DNA of 7,670 nucleotides from VRUE01 sp035266685. GTDB lineage: Bacteria; Actinomycetota; Thermoleophilia; Solirubrobacterales; 70-9. Below the pieces are notes generated by a model. The model saw nothing but the letters and a program-made list of their open reading frames with translations. It was not told the origin of the DNA and searched no databases. Of the stretch, positions 1-6,152 are shown piece after piece (position 1 is the first letter of the stretch; the number at the start of each line of letters is the position of its first letter). The stretch is from contig DATFMX010000012.1 in the NCBI GenBank assembly GCA_035266685.1, positions 1 to 7,670 of the forward strand. The letters are read 5' to 3'. Made by a program: the position numbers and the translations under genes.

Positions 1-106
1 AGCGCCCGGAGAGCCGCTCCGGCGGCTCGATCGGGCGCAGGGCGTCGCCGAGCAGCCGCTCGACGTCCCAGGTGCTGCCGCTGAGGTTCTGGCTCGCGTC
101 ACTCAT
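1..106 (-). CDS. N-terminal fragment of an unidentified protein downstream of the sigma factor (runs off the window)
   Basis: An ATG at 104-106 opens a frame that stays open to the window edge and gives 35 residues: MSDASQNLSGSTWDVERL followed by LGDALRPIEPPERLSGR. Its start overlaps the sigma-factor stop by 8 nt (ATGAGTGA on the minus strand), so the two are probably translationally coupled. The visible part is polar and slightly acidic, with no signal peptide, membrane segment or zinc-binding Cys/His cluster yet. A gene in this position next to an ECF-like sigma factor could be an anti-sigma factor or a small membrane protein. That is inference from position only; the sequence seen does not identify a family. 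Confidence 0.6.
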   Translation of the reverse strand, partial: MSDASQNLSGSTWDVERLLGDALRPIEPPERLSGR

Positions 107-680
107 CGCCGTCGCTCATCTCCTCCTCGAGCTGCTTGATCGCGCGATGGATCAGCACCTTGGTGGCGCCGTCGCTGCGACCGAGGGCGCGCGCGATCTC
201 GCGGTTGTCCATGCCCAGCGCGAAGCGCATGATCAGCGCGTCGCGCCGGTCGTCGGGCAGGTTGTCGAGCTTGGCGATCACCTGGCGCAGCTCCTCGCGG
301 CCCTCGGCGATCGCCTCGGTGCCGTGCCGAGCGGGAATCGGGTCGGCGTGTTCGAGCGGCGTCTGCGGTCGCCGCGCGCGGTCGCGGTAGTAGTTGAGCG
401 CCAGGTTGTGGGCGATGCGGATCAGCCACGGGCGCAGCGGTCGCCCGTCGGACTCGCGCCGGGCGCGGTCGAAGTGACGGTAGGCCTGCAGGAAGGCCTG
501 CTCGGTCAGGTCCTCGGCGTCGTGCTGGTTGCCGACCCGGTAGTAGGCGTAGGAGTAGACGTCCTTGAGGTGGTCGCGGTAGAGATCGGCGAAGGCGCGG
601 TCGAGCTCGGCCTTCGCGGCGGGGTCGAGCTTGCCCGGCTCGACGTTCTCCTTGGCGCTCACCGGCGAAGCGTAGTCCAC
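99..680 (-). CDS. ECF-like sigma-70 family RNA polymerase sigma factor
   Basis: The product, about 193 aa, is a two-domain sigma factor that would direct RNA polymerase to a specific promoter set. Residues ~31-103 look like region 2, with DLYRDHLKDVYSYAYYRVGN and then the typical DAEDLTEQAFLQAY stretch, where acidic DAED-type residues contact core polymerase, and RPWLIRIAHNLALNYYRDR. Residues ~130-187 are region 4, with LPDDRRDALIMRFALG followed by a helix-turn-helix (NREIARALGRSDGATKVLIHRAI) for -35 recognition. No region 1.1 or 3 is present, and the size is normal for ECF factors. I used the GTG at 678-680; GTG at 660-662 (187 aa) is equally possible, since neither has a good ribosome-binding site. 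It follows the PlsC-GpsA gene by 17 nt and overlaps the next gene by 8 nt. Its regulon cannot be told from the sequence. Confidence 0.88.
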   Translation of the reverse strand: MDYASPVSAKENVEPGKLDPAAKAELDRAFADLYRDHLKDVYSYAYYRVGNQHDAEDLTEQAFLQAYRHFDRARRESDGRPLRPWLIRIAHNLALNYYRDRARRPQTPLEHADPIPARHGTEAIAEGREELRQVIAKLDNLPDDRRDALIMRFALGMDNREIARALGRSDGATKVLIHRAIKQLEEEMSDGDE

Positions 681-697
681 GTAACCGCCGCGCCATC

Positions 698-2365
698 TCA
701 GGCCGCCTCCTTGCGCGAGCGCTCGCCGAGCCGCAGCGAGTCGACCCAGGACTCGGCGTCGATCTCGCCGCCGATCAGCGCGGCGAGCCCTTCCAGCGCC
801 CCCGCCGGGCTGCCCGCGGCGGCGATCGCCCGGGCCAGCAGCGGCACCGCGTCGAGGCCCTCGGACGCCTGGCCGATGATCGCCGGGATCTCCGCCGCCG
901 GCGTGCCCCCGCCGAGCAGCTCGCCGGCGCGGCGGTTGCGGCTCTCCGGCGCCAGCATCGTCGCGGTCAGGTCGCCGACCCCGGCGAGGCCGGAGAAGGT
1001 CTCCAGCTCGGCGCCGCGATCGATCGCGTAATCGACGCACTCGCGCCAGACCTGGGCGGCGGCGATGCCGGCGGCGTTGAGGCCGAAGGGCTCGGTCGCG
1101 GCGGCGGCGAGCGCGGCGGCGTTCTTCGCCGCGCCGGCCATCTCGACGCCGACCACATCGCGGCTGCGCTCGCAGACCAGGCCGGCGCGGTCGAAGACCT
1201 CGCCGAGCTGGTGGCGCAGGTCGGCGTCGGCCGAGCCGAGCACCAGCGCGGCGGAGCCGGAGACCGCCTCGCGCGCGTGCGCCGGGCCGCCGAGGCTGGC
1301 GACGGCGCGGGCGCGGATCCGTTCGCCGACGTACTCGGCGGGAAGCTGGCCGAGCGGCGCGATCAGGCCCTTGGTCAGCAGCAAGACAGAGGAGCGGTCG
1401 CTGATCCGGTCGGCGATCGCGCCGACCGCCTGCGGCAGCGAGCCGGACGGGATCGCCAGGCAGACGAGGTCGAGCCCGGCCAGCTCGATCTCCGAGGCCG
1501 GCCGGACGAGCAGCGAGTCGGGCAGCTCGACGGCCTCCAGGTAGCGGCCGTTCTCGCCCGCCTCGACCATCTCCGCGGCCTGTTCGGCCGTGCGCGCGCC
1601 GAGCTGCACCTCGAGCCCGCCGCGGGCGAGCAGCACGGCGACCGCGGTCCCCCAGCTACCGGCGCCGATCACCGCGGCGCGGCGCATCGGCGGCAGGCCG
1701 CCCATCTCTTCCCACTGCAGGAGGACGTTGGGCCAGATGCGCGCGGTCACCGATTCGGCCAGCGGCGCGGTCGGCTGCTCGACCCGCGGGAAGGTCATCG
1801 CCTTGCCGAGCCGCACCCGCACCTGGCGCGGGCGGATGCGCCAGCCGCGGCGCACGTGCTCGGAGCCGTAGACGGCGGTCGGCAGGACGGGCGCGCCGGT
1901 CTGCAGGGCCAGCCGGCCGACGCCGCGCCTCGGCGCCGCCAGGGTGCCGCGGCGGATCCGCGTGCCCTCGGGGAACATGCAGACGGTTCCGCCTCGCTCG
2001 ACCGCCTGGCGGGCGGTCTCCATCGCCAGCTCGTCCGACTCGCCGCGGCGGATCGGGAAGGCGCCGAGCCGCGAGAGCAGCCAGCCCTGCCAGCGGCGCT
2101 CGAACAGCTCGACCTTGGCGACGTAGTTCATCGGCCGCCGCCAGGGCAGCGCGGCGCCGATCGCGAAGGGGTCGAGGAAGCTGCGGTGGTTGGCGGCGAC
2201 GATCAGCCCGCCACCGACCCGCCCGTACTCGCGGCCGGTGCGGCCGAGGCGGAAGTAGACGAGGAAGAACGGCGTCATGAACACCCGCGCCAGCAGGTAG
2301 AGCGGCCAGTTGACGCTGTGGCGGCGGGTGTAGTCGTGGTAGGCCTGAAGGCGTGACTCGGTCAC
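698..2365 (-). CDS. gpsA: Fusion of PlsC-type lysophosphatidate acyltransferase and NAD(P)-dependent glycerol-3-phosphate dehydrogenase (GpsA)
   Basis: One uninterrupted 555-aa frame joins two phospholipid enzymes. Residues ~1-220 are a PlsC-like acyltransferase: the catalytic NHX4D box is NHRSFLD (N59, H60, D65) and the phosphate-binding box is FPEGTR (131-136), with hydrophobic segments around 20-40 that suggest membrane association. Residues ~227-545 are GpsA: the nucleotide-binding loop GAGSWGTA (234-241), TKGL (331-334), the GGPAHAREA region (359-367), AGAAKNAAALAAAA with the likely catalytic Lys414, and GVGDLTAT (462-469) leading to SRNRRAG (475-481). GpsA reduces dihydroxyacetone phosphate to sn-glycerol-3-phosphate; PlsC acylates lysophosphatidate to phosphatidate. 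Both domains have all their key motifs and near-normal lengths. The start is GTG at 2363-2365, because an in-frame TAA lies 30 nt upstream and later starts would cut into the acyltransferase. That GTG is buried in an inverted repeat. Internal ATGs at 1703-1705 and 1685-1687 could give a separate GpsA, but neither has a well-spaced ribosome-binding site. Confidence 0.93.
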   Translation of the reverse strand: MTESRLQAYHDYTRRHSVNWPLYLLARVFMTPFFLVYFRLGRTGREYGRVGGGLIVAANHRSFLDPFAIGAALPWRRPMNYVAKVELFERRWQGWLLSRLGAFPIRRGESDELAMETARQAVERGGTVCMFPEGTRIRRGTLAAPRRGVGRLALQTGAPVLPTAVYGSEHVRRGWRIRPRQVRVRLGKAMTFPRVEQPTAPLAESVTARIWPNVLLQWEEMGGLPPMRRAAVIGAGSWGTAVAVLLARGGLEVQLGARTAEQAAEMVEAGENGRYLEAVELPDSLLVRPASEIELAGLDLVCLAIPSGSLPQAVGAIADRISDRSSVLLLTKGLIAPLGQLPAEYVGERIRARAVASLGGPAHAREAVSGSAALVLGSADADLRHQLGEVFDRAGLVCERSRDVVGVEMAGAAKNAAALAAAATEPFGLNAAGIAAAQVWRECVDYAIDRGAELETFSGLAGVGDLTATMLAPESRNRRAGELLGGGTPAAEIPAIIGQASEGLDAVPLLARAIAAAGSPAGALEGLAALIGGEIDAESWVDSLRLGERSRKEAA

Positions 2366-2370
2366 GCCTT
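2348..2370 (-). promoter_or_regulatory. Perfect 10-bp inverted repeat over the translation start of the PlsC-GpsA gene
   Basis: The arms AAGGCGTGAC (2348-2357) and GTCACGCCTT (2361-2370) are exact reverse complements around a 3-nt centre. In the minus-strand mRNA the 5' arm contains the only purine-rich AAGG and the GTG start codon, and the 3' arm is codons 3-6. Folded as RNA, it would be a 10-bp stem with a triloop that hides the start. As DNA, it is a 23-bp palindrome suited to a dimeric repressor. No T-run follows, so it is not an ordinary intrinsic terminator of the upstream gene. The function is inferred. Confidence 0.55.
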
Positions 2371-2395
2371 GCGCTACACGGGCAGCGGATGCTGG

Positions 2396-3397
2396 TTACC
2401 AGGCCGCCTGAATCAGGTGTTCGAGGTCGTCGCGAGTGGGCGGTTCGGGCGTAAACCCCAGCTCTGGCCGTAACAGCATGGAGTCGAGAGCTTGGTCGAG
2501 ATTCGATTTGTCGGCGCCCAGCTCGCCGAGTCCGGTGGGTTCGCCGAGCTCCAGGATGCGAGCTTCCACCTGATCGGAGGTGGTGCCGATCGCGTCGGCC
2601 AGGGACGAGAGCTGGTCGGGGGCTCTGGGAGCCATGAAGGCCATCGCGCGGGGGAGGATTGCGGCGTTCGTCTCGGCGTGAGGCGTGCCGCAGATGCGGA
2701 CCAGGGTTTGGCAGATCACGTGGTGGAGGCCGAAGGCGGCGGAGTCGATCGCGTAGGCGCAGAGCAGCGAGCCCTGGGCGAGGGCGGCGCGGTTGCGCTC
2801 GGAGCGCTCTTCGTCGAGCGAGGCGGCGAGCAGCTCGGCGCCGCGCAGGGCGGTCATCCGCGAGACCGGGTTGGCGAACGGCGTGTAGAGGGAGTCGGCG
2901 CCGTGGGCGAGGCTGTTCATCGCGCTGGCGCGCAGCGCCCGCTCGGCCAGGCCGGACATCGCCTCGGGGTCGGCGATCGCCAGCTCCGGGCGGACCATCC
3001 TCCGCACCCGCTGCTCGGCGCCCGCCGGCAGCCGGTGGATGCCGGTGACCTCGGCACCGGAGAGCGTCGTCGGGACCGCCGCGACGCGCGCGCCGCTGAC
3101 GGCGGCGACGGCCTTGGCGGTGTCGATGACGCGCCCGCCGCCGAGGGCCACCAGCTGCGGCGCCTGCGCGCGGTCGAGCAGCGCCGCGGCGGCCTCCGGC
3201 ACCTGACCGGCGGGAACCGCGTGGACCGCCCGTGCGGCCGTCTCGAGCTCGGGCGCGCCCGGCAGCGCGCGCGGCGTCGTCAGCAGCTCGAACCGGTCGA
3301 AGCCGTGCTCATGCAGGAGCTGCGGCGCCTGCGCGACGCCGTCGCGGCGCAGCACGATGACCCGCCCGGCGTCGCGCCAGACGAAGTCGCCGCTCAC
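2396..3397 (-). CDS. Maleylacetate reductase-like protein (iron-containing alcohol dehydrogenase family)
   Basis: The 333-aa product has the two-domain layout of family III dehydrogenases. The N-terminal nucleotide-binding half carries GGGRVIDTAKAVA (86-98) and PTTLSGAEVTG (109-119). The helical C-terminal half carries NSLAHGADSLY (161-171), GLHHVICQ (223-230) and GTPHAETNAAILP (237-249). In metal-dependent members the position of N161 is the iron/zinc-binding Asp; Asn there, together with the LHH...PHAETN wording, is typical of maleylacetate reductases. These reduce maleylacetate to 3-oxoadipate with NAD(P)H in hydroquinone, resorcinol and chlorophenol breakdown. The start is GTG at 3395-3397, overlapping the dioxygenase stop by 4 nt (GTGA), which suggests translational coupling and fits the proposed shared pathway. 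It could be another alcohol dehydrogenase of the family; the neighbour makes the reductase reading more likely. Confidence 0.82.
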   Translation of the reverse strand: MSGDFVWRDAGRVIVLRRDGVAQAPQLLHEHGFDRFELLTTPRALPGAPELETAARAVHAVPAGQVPEAAAALLDRAQAPQLVALGGGRVIDTAKAVAAVSGARVAAVPTTLSGAEVTGIHRLPAGAEQRVRRMVRPELAIADPEAMSGLAERALRASAMNSLAHGADSLYTPFANPVSRMTALRGAELLAASLDEERSERNRAALAQGSLLCAYAIDSAAFGLHHVICQTLVRICGTPHAETNAAILPRAMAFMAPRAPDQLSSLADAIGTTSDQVEARILELGEPTGLGELGADKSNLDQALDSMLLRPELGFTPEPPTRDDLEHLIQAAW

Positions 3398-4317
3398 CCG
3401 GCCGCGCTGCCGGCCGTGCGCGGGTTGACGACCGGGTGCAGGTTCGGCTCGACCTCGGCGCGCAGATGCTCGTAGTCGGGCGGCAGCGAGAGCTTCTCGC
3501 CGAGGTGCTCGAGCGGCTCGTCGACGGTGAAGCCCGGTCCCAGGGTCGCGATCTCGAACAGCACGCCGCTCGGCTCGCGGAAGTAGATCGAGCGGAAGTA
3601 GAAGCGGTCGATCACGGGCGTCGGCTGCGCGCCGCCGGCGATCGCCCGCTCACGCCAGGCCTCGTGCTCGTCGATCGAGGAAGCCCAGGCGATGTGATGG
3701 ACGCTGCCGGCCCCCTGCAGCGGGCGCTCGGACGGCGGGTCGTCGTAGAGGTAGAGGCCGCCGCGGTCGCTGCCGCGCGCCTCCCAGCCCCCGTCGACGC
3801 GCTCGAACTCGAGCGCTTCCAGCAGCTGGGCGCTGGCCTCGGGCGAGCCGCCGTAGGCGCGCACCGCGTGGAATCCCTGCAGCGCCAGCTCTCCCGGCAC
3901 CGCGGGGTGGTCGGCGATCAGCGGCGCGTCGGGGACGCCGGCGACGAGCAACTCATGGCCGAGCCCCTCGGGGTCGGCGAAGCGCAGGCTCTCCCCCGCG
4001 CGCTCGCTCTCGATCCCATGGGCGCCGAGGCGCTCGGCCCAGAAGTCGAGCGAGTCAGTTGAGCCGACGCGCCAGACGATGCGATGCACATCGCCGCTGC
4101 CGGCGCGGCCGGCCGGCACGCCGGGAAACTCGAAGAACGTCAGATCGGAGCCGGCGTCGCCCCGCTCGTCAGCGAAGAAGAGGTGGTAGACGGACGGGTT
4201 GTCCTGGTTGACCGTCTTCTTCACCAGGCGCAGGCCCAGCACCCCGGCGTAGAAGTCGACATTCTCCTGCGCATCGGCGGTGATCGCAGTGATGTGGTGG
4301 ATTCCCTCCAGCTTCAC
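3394..4317 (-). CDS. PcpA/LinE/MhqO-type ring-cleaving (hydroquinone) dioxygenase, VOC superfamily
   Basis: This cytosolic two-domain VOC protein (307 aa from GTG 4315-4317) resembles the Fe(II) hydroquinone 1,2-dioxygenase group. It has IHHITAITADAQENVDFY (6-23), LGLRLVKKTVNQDNPSVYHL (28-47) and FADERGDAGSDLTFFEFPG (48-66), then SVHHIAWA (205-212), YFRSIYFREPSGVLFEIAT (240-258) and GPGFTVDEP. By comparison with PcpA, the metal ligands should be H8, H208 and E255, all present. I prefer GTG 4315-4317 because the family typically begins M-x-L-x-GIHHIT; the ATG at 4333-4335 would add six residues (MVYVIC). The 3' end overlaps the maleylacetate-reductase gene by 4 nt. PcpA and LinE act just before a maleylacetate reductase, which supports a (substituted) hydroquinone substrate. 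MhqO-like relatives annotated as glyoxalase family in quinone stress are the main alternative. Confidence 0.85.
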   Translation of the reverse strand: MKLEGIHHITAITADAQENVDFYAGVLGLRLVKKTVNQDNPSVYHLFFADERGDAGSDLTFFEFPGVPAGRAGSGDVHRIVWRVGSTDSLDFWAERLGAHGIESERAGESLRFADPEGLGHELLVAGVPDAPLIADHPAVPGELALQGFHAVRAYGGSPEASAQLLEALEFERVDGGWEARGSDRGGLYLYDDPPSERPLQGAGSVHHIAWASSIDEHEAWRERAIAGGAQPTPVIDRFYFRSIYFREPSGVLFEIATLGPGFTVDEPLEHLGEKLSLPPDYEHLRAEVEPNLHPVVNPRTAGSAAG

Positions 4318-4325
4318 GCAGATCA

Positions 4326-4343
4326 CGTATACCATCCCGGGCG
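4326..4343. promoter_or_regulatory. Possible shared divergent promoter between the dioxygenase and SHOCT-protein genes
   Basis: The two divergent start codons are only a few tens of bases apart. The palindrome GTATAC (4327-4332) supplies a TATACG hexamer on the minus strand, ending 8 nt before the dioxygenase GTG, and a TATACC hexamer on the plus strand, ending 10 nt before the membrane-protein ATG. Both distances would suit leaderless or near-leaderless transcripts, and neither start has a convincing ribosome-binding site. I see no good -35 hexamer at 16-18 bp on either side, so this is tentative. Confidence 0.35.
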
Positions 4344-5783
4344 ATGAGCCGCGCCCGTCGACGCACGGTCAAAGCCCTGGTGGTGCTCGGCTCGATACTG
4401 GCCTTCCTCAGCGTGTTCGCGATCTGGGTCGAGCGCCAGGCGCTCGACACCGGCGACTGGGTCGAAACGAGCGGCCGGCTGATCCAGAACGAAAAGATCC
4501 GCTCGGCCGTCGGCGACTACCTGGTCGACCAGCTCTACGCCAACGTCGACATCGAAAAGGAACTGGAAGGAATCCTGCCCGGCGAAACCAAGGAGTTGGC
4601 CGGGCCGGTGTCCGGCGGGCTGCGCCAGGTGGCGGGCAGCGGCGCCGAAGAGGTGCTGAAGACCTCGACCGCGCAGGAACTGTGGAAGGACGCGAACCGG
4701 GCGGCGCACGAACAGCTGCTGGCGGTGCTGGAAAACAAGAAAGAGGCGGTCTCGACCGCGAACGGCGAAGTGACGCTGAACCTCGGCAGCCTGGTGACGA
4801 ACCTTGCGAGCCAGGTCGGGATCGGCGCCCAGCTGGCGGAAAAGCTGCCGCCGGATGCAGGCCAGATCACGATCCTGCGCTCCGACCAGCTGAAGACCGC
4901 ACAGGACATCGTCGTCGGGATAAAAGGGCTGGCGCTGGTCTTCTCGCTGCTGACCCTGCTCTGCTTCGGCCTCGCCGTCTATCTCTCCAAGGCTGGGCGC
5001 TGGGTGACCGTGCTGTTCTGCGGAATCGGCCTGGTCGCCGCCGGCTTCGCCGCGATCGTCTTCCGCTCGGTGGCGGGCGGCATCGTCATCAACCAGCTGG
5101 TGCAGGAAGAAAGCGTCAAGCCGGCGGCCGAAGCGGCGTGGTCGATCGGCACCTCGCTGATGGTCAGCATCGCGACCACGCTGATCGTCTTCGGCGTGCT
5201 CGCCGGCATCGCCGGATGGCTCGGCTCGCCGACCGGCTCGGCGCGGGCGACCCGCCGCTTCACGGCGCCGGCGCTGCGCGACTACGTCCCCTACGTCTAT
5301 GGCGGCCTGGTCGTCCTCGTCTGCTTCTACTTCCTCTCCTCGCCGACCCAGAACCTGCGCTCCTTCCTGACCACGCTGATCGTCGGCGGCTTCGTCGCCT
5401 TCGGCATCCACGAGATGCGGCGCCAGACCGAAGAGGAATTCCCCGATGTGCAGTTCGCCGATTACTTCGGCGGGGCAAGGGACCGCGTGGTCGGCGCGGT
5501 CAAGAGCGCCAACCTGGGTGAGCGGGCCTCGAAACTGCGCCTGCCGGAGGTGCGTCGCCCGAGCGATGACGACGCCGGGGAGCAGCCGACCGAGCCGCTG
5601 CCGGCCGAGCCCGGGGCGCCGGTCGCGACCGCCCCGCCCGCCGACGCCGAGGACGCCCGCCTGCGCCGCCTCAGCCAGCTCGCCGACCTGCGCGACAAGG
5701 GCATCCTCACCGACGAGGAGTTCGCCGCCGAGAAGGCCCGCGTGCTGGGCGGCGGCAGCAGCCCCGGCGCCAACGGAACCTGA
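4344..5783 (+). CDS. Six-TM membrane protein with C-terminal SHOCT motif, function unknown
   Basis: The 479-aa product begins with RARRRTVK and a hydrophobic segment (10-28) that looks like a signal anchor. A mostly hydrophilic, probably extracytoplasmic stretch follows (~30-185; EKIRSAVGDYLVDQLY, ANVDIEKELEGILPGETK). Five more hydrophobic segments follow, at roughly 190-213, 219-240, 270-293, 317-333 and 340-356. A Pro/Ala/Glu-rich linker (~400-436) leads to LRRLSQLADLRDKGILTDEEF (440-460) and AAEKARVL, which is a SHOCT motif: a short C-terminal helix pair found on many unrelated membrane and stress proteins and thought to aid oligomerisation. The ATG at 4344-4346 has only a weak GGG upstream. 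Glutamate codons differ sharply between the membrane part (mostly GAA) and the linker plus SHOCT part (all GAG). It is transcribed away from the operon and ends one base before the tRNA. The family is not recognised beyond this architecture. Confidence 0.85.
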   Translation: MSRARRRTVKALVVLGSILAFLSVFAIWVERQALDTGDWVETSGRLIQNEKIRSAVGDYLVDQLYANVDIEKELEGILPGETKELAGPVSGGLRQVAGSGAEEVLKTSTAQELWKDANRAAHEQLLAVLENKKEAVSTANGEVTLNLGSLVTNLASQVGIGAQLAEKLPPDAGQITILRSDQLKTAQDIVVGIKGLALVFSLLTLLCFGLAVYLSKAGRWVTVLFCGIGLVAAGFAAIVFRSVAGGIVINQLVQEESVKPAAEAAWSIGTSLMVSIATTLIVFGVLAGIAGWLGSPTGSARATRRFTAPALRDYVPYVYGGLVVLVCFYFLSSPTQNLRSFLTTLIVGGFVAFGIHEMRRQTEEEFPDVQFADYFGGARDRVVGAVKSANLGERASKLRLPEVRRPSDDDAGEQPTEPLPAEPGAPVATAPPADAEDARLRRLSQLADLRDKGILTDEEFAAEKARVLGGGSSPGANGT

Positions 5784-5784
5784 G

Positions 5785-5858
5785 AGCCCGCCCCCGGACT
5801 TGAACCGGGACTCTCCGCTTTACAAGAGCGGTGCTCTGCCAAATTGAGCTAGGCGGGC
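5785..5858 (-). tRNA. trnT: tRNA-Thr (anticodon UGU)
   Basis: The minus strand folds into a complete cloverleaf of 74 nt. Acceptor stem GCCCGCC pairs with GGCGGGC (5852-5858 with 5786-5792). The D arm is GCTC/GAGC with loop AATTTGGCA. The anticodon stem CCGCT/AGCGG carries loop CTTGTAA, so the anticodon is TGT. The variable loop is AGAGT, and the T arm is CCCGG/CCGGG with loop TTCAAGT. G1, C2 and anticodon bases G35 and U36 fit threonine identity; the discriminator is U73, and CCA is not encoded. The 5' 10 nt overlap the tail of the PD-(D/E)XK pseudogene, and the 3' end faces the membrane-protein stop. A weak TACGCT hexamer at 5878-5883 may be its -10, without a clear -35. Confidence 0.96.
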
Positions 5859-6145
5859 AAGGCGTAGTCCTCGGCCCAGCGTACGCGCTTGCGTTGGCTG
5901 TTGCGAGGCCTCTCAACACGAAGATACATGCCAGTTGCTGGCACTTCGTCGGCCGGAATCATGTAGACGCGATCGTTCTCCGGGCAGTACACAGCAAAGA
6001 AATCAACCTCACCTGAATAGGCCCTTGCGCGTGTCCCGGCCGTGTTGGACTGGACGCTCTGTGATCTGAACCGAATGGCTCCTTCCCTAAGGCGACCAGT
6101 CTTGCACTGGACCTTCAAGAGCATTCCGTTGTTGTCGAGAACGAG
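5849..6145 (-). pseudogene. Truncated PD-(D/E)XK endonuclease of the group I intron-associated type (C-terminal part only)
   Basis: The open frame, 98 codons plus stop, reads LVLDNNGMLLKVQCKTGRL, then a variable stretch, then YSGEVDFFAVYCPENDRVY, MIPADEV, LRVERPRNSQRKRVRWAEDY and ALPA. This wording (VQCKTGRL, GEVDFFAVYCP, PRNSQ, RWAEDY) matches the family that includes the homing endonuclease I-Ssp6803I, normally ~130-150 aa. The conserved N-terminal part and the RYD motif supplying the active-site Asp are missing: upstream of LVLD there is an in-frame TAG, and the IS element begins 7 bases beyond that frame end. The QCK box is kept. The internal ATG (6122-6124) lacks a ribosome-binding site, so expression is unlikely. 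The stop codon lies inside the tRNA. G+C is visibly lower here than in the genes to the left, suggesting transfer. Confidence 0.8.
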
Positions 6146-6152
6146 CTATACC

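Noticed and set aside
1685..1705. Separate internal start for an independent GpsA (ATG at 1703-1705 or 1685-1687)
   Set aside because: The purine-rich GGGAAGAG before the first ATG is too close and is too far from the second. There is no stop codon between the domains, so a fusion is the direct reading.
1211..2356. 381-codon plus-strand frame opposite the PlsC-GpsA gene, and similar long plus-strand frames at 72-1031 and 2492-3475
   Set aside because: Their composition (Arg, Ala, Gly, Gln, Asp repeats) is typical of antisense frames in high-GC genes, while the minus-strand products carry specific family motifs.
4367..4372. TTGACC hexamer on the minus strand as a -35 box for the dioxygenase operon
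   Set aside because: It is 35 bp from the TATACG hexamer, far outside the usual 16-18 bp spacing.
4323..5411. 362-codon minus-strand frame opposite the SHOCT membrane protein
   Set aside because: It is rich in Asp/Gln/Arg with no domain, and the plus-strand frame has well-formed membrane segments and a SHOCT motif.
5785..5858. tRNA-Thr as an integrase attachment site
   Set aside because: No integrase gene and no repeated copy of the tRNA 3' end is present in the window; the mobile elements are on the 5' side of the tRNA.
5929..5943. Perfect 6-bp inverted repeat TGCCAG/CTGGCA with a 3-nt centre upstream of the tRNA
   Set aside because: It is short, lies within the conserved PATG coding stretch of the endonuclease remnant, and has no T-run. 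Chance is the simpler reading.
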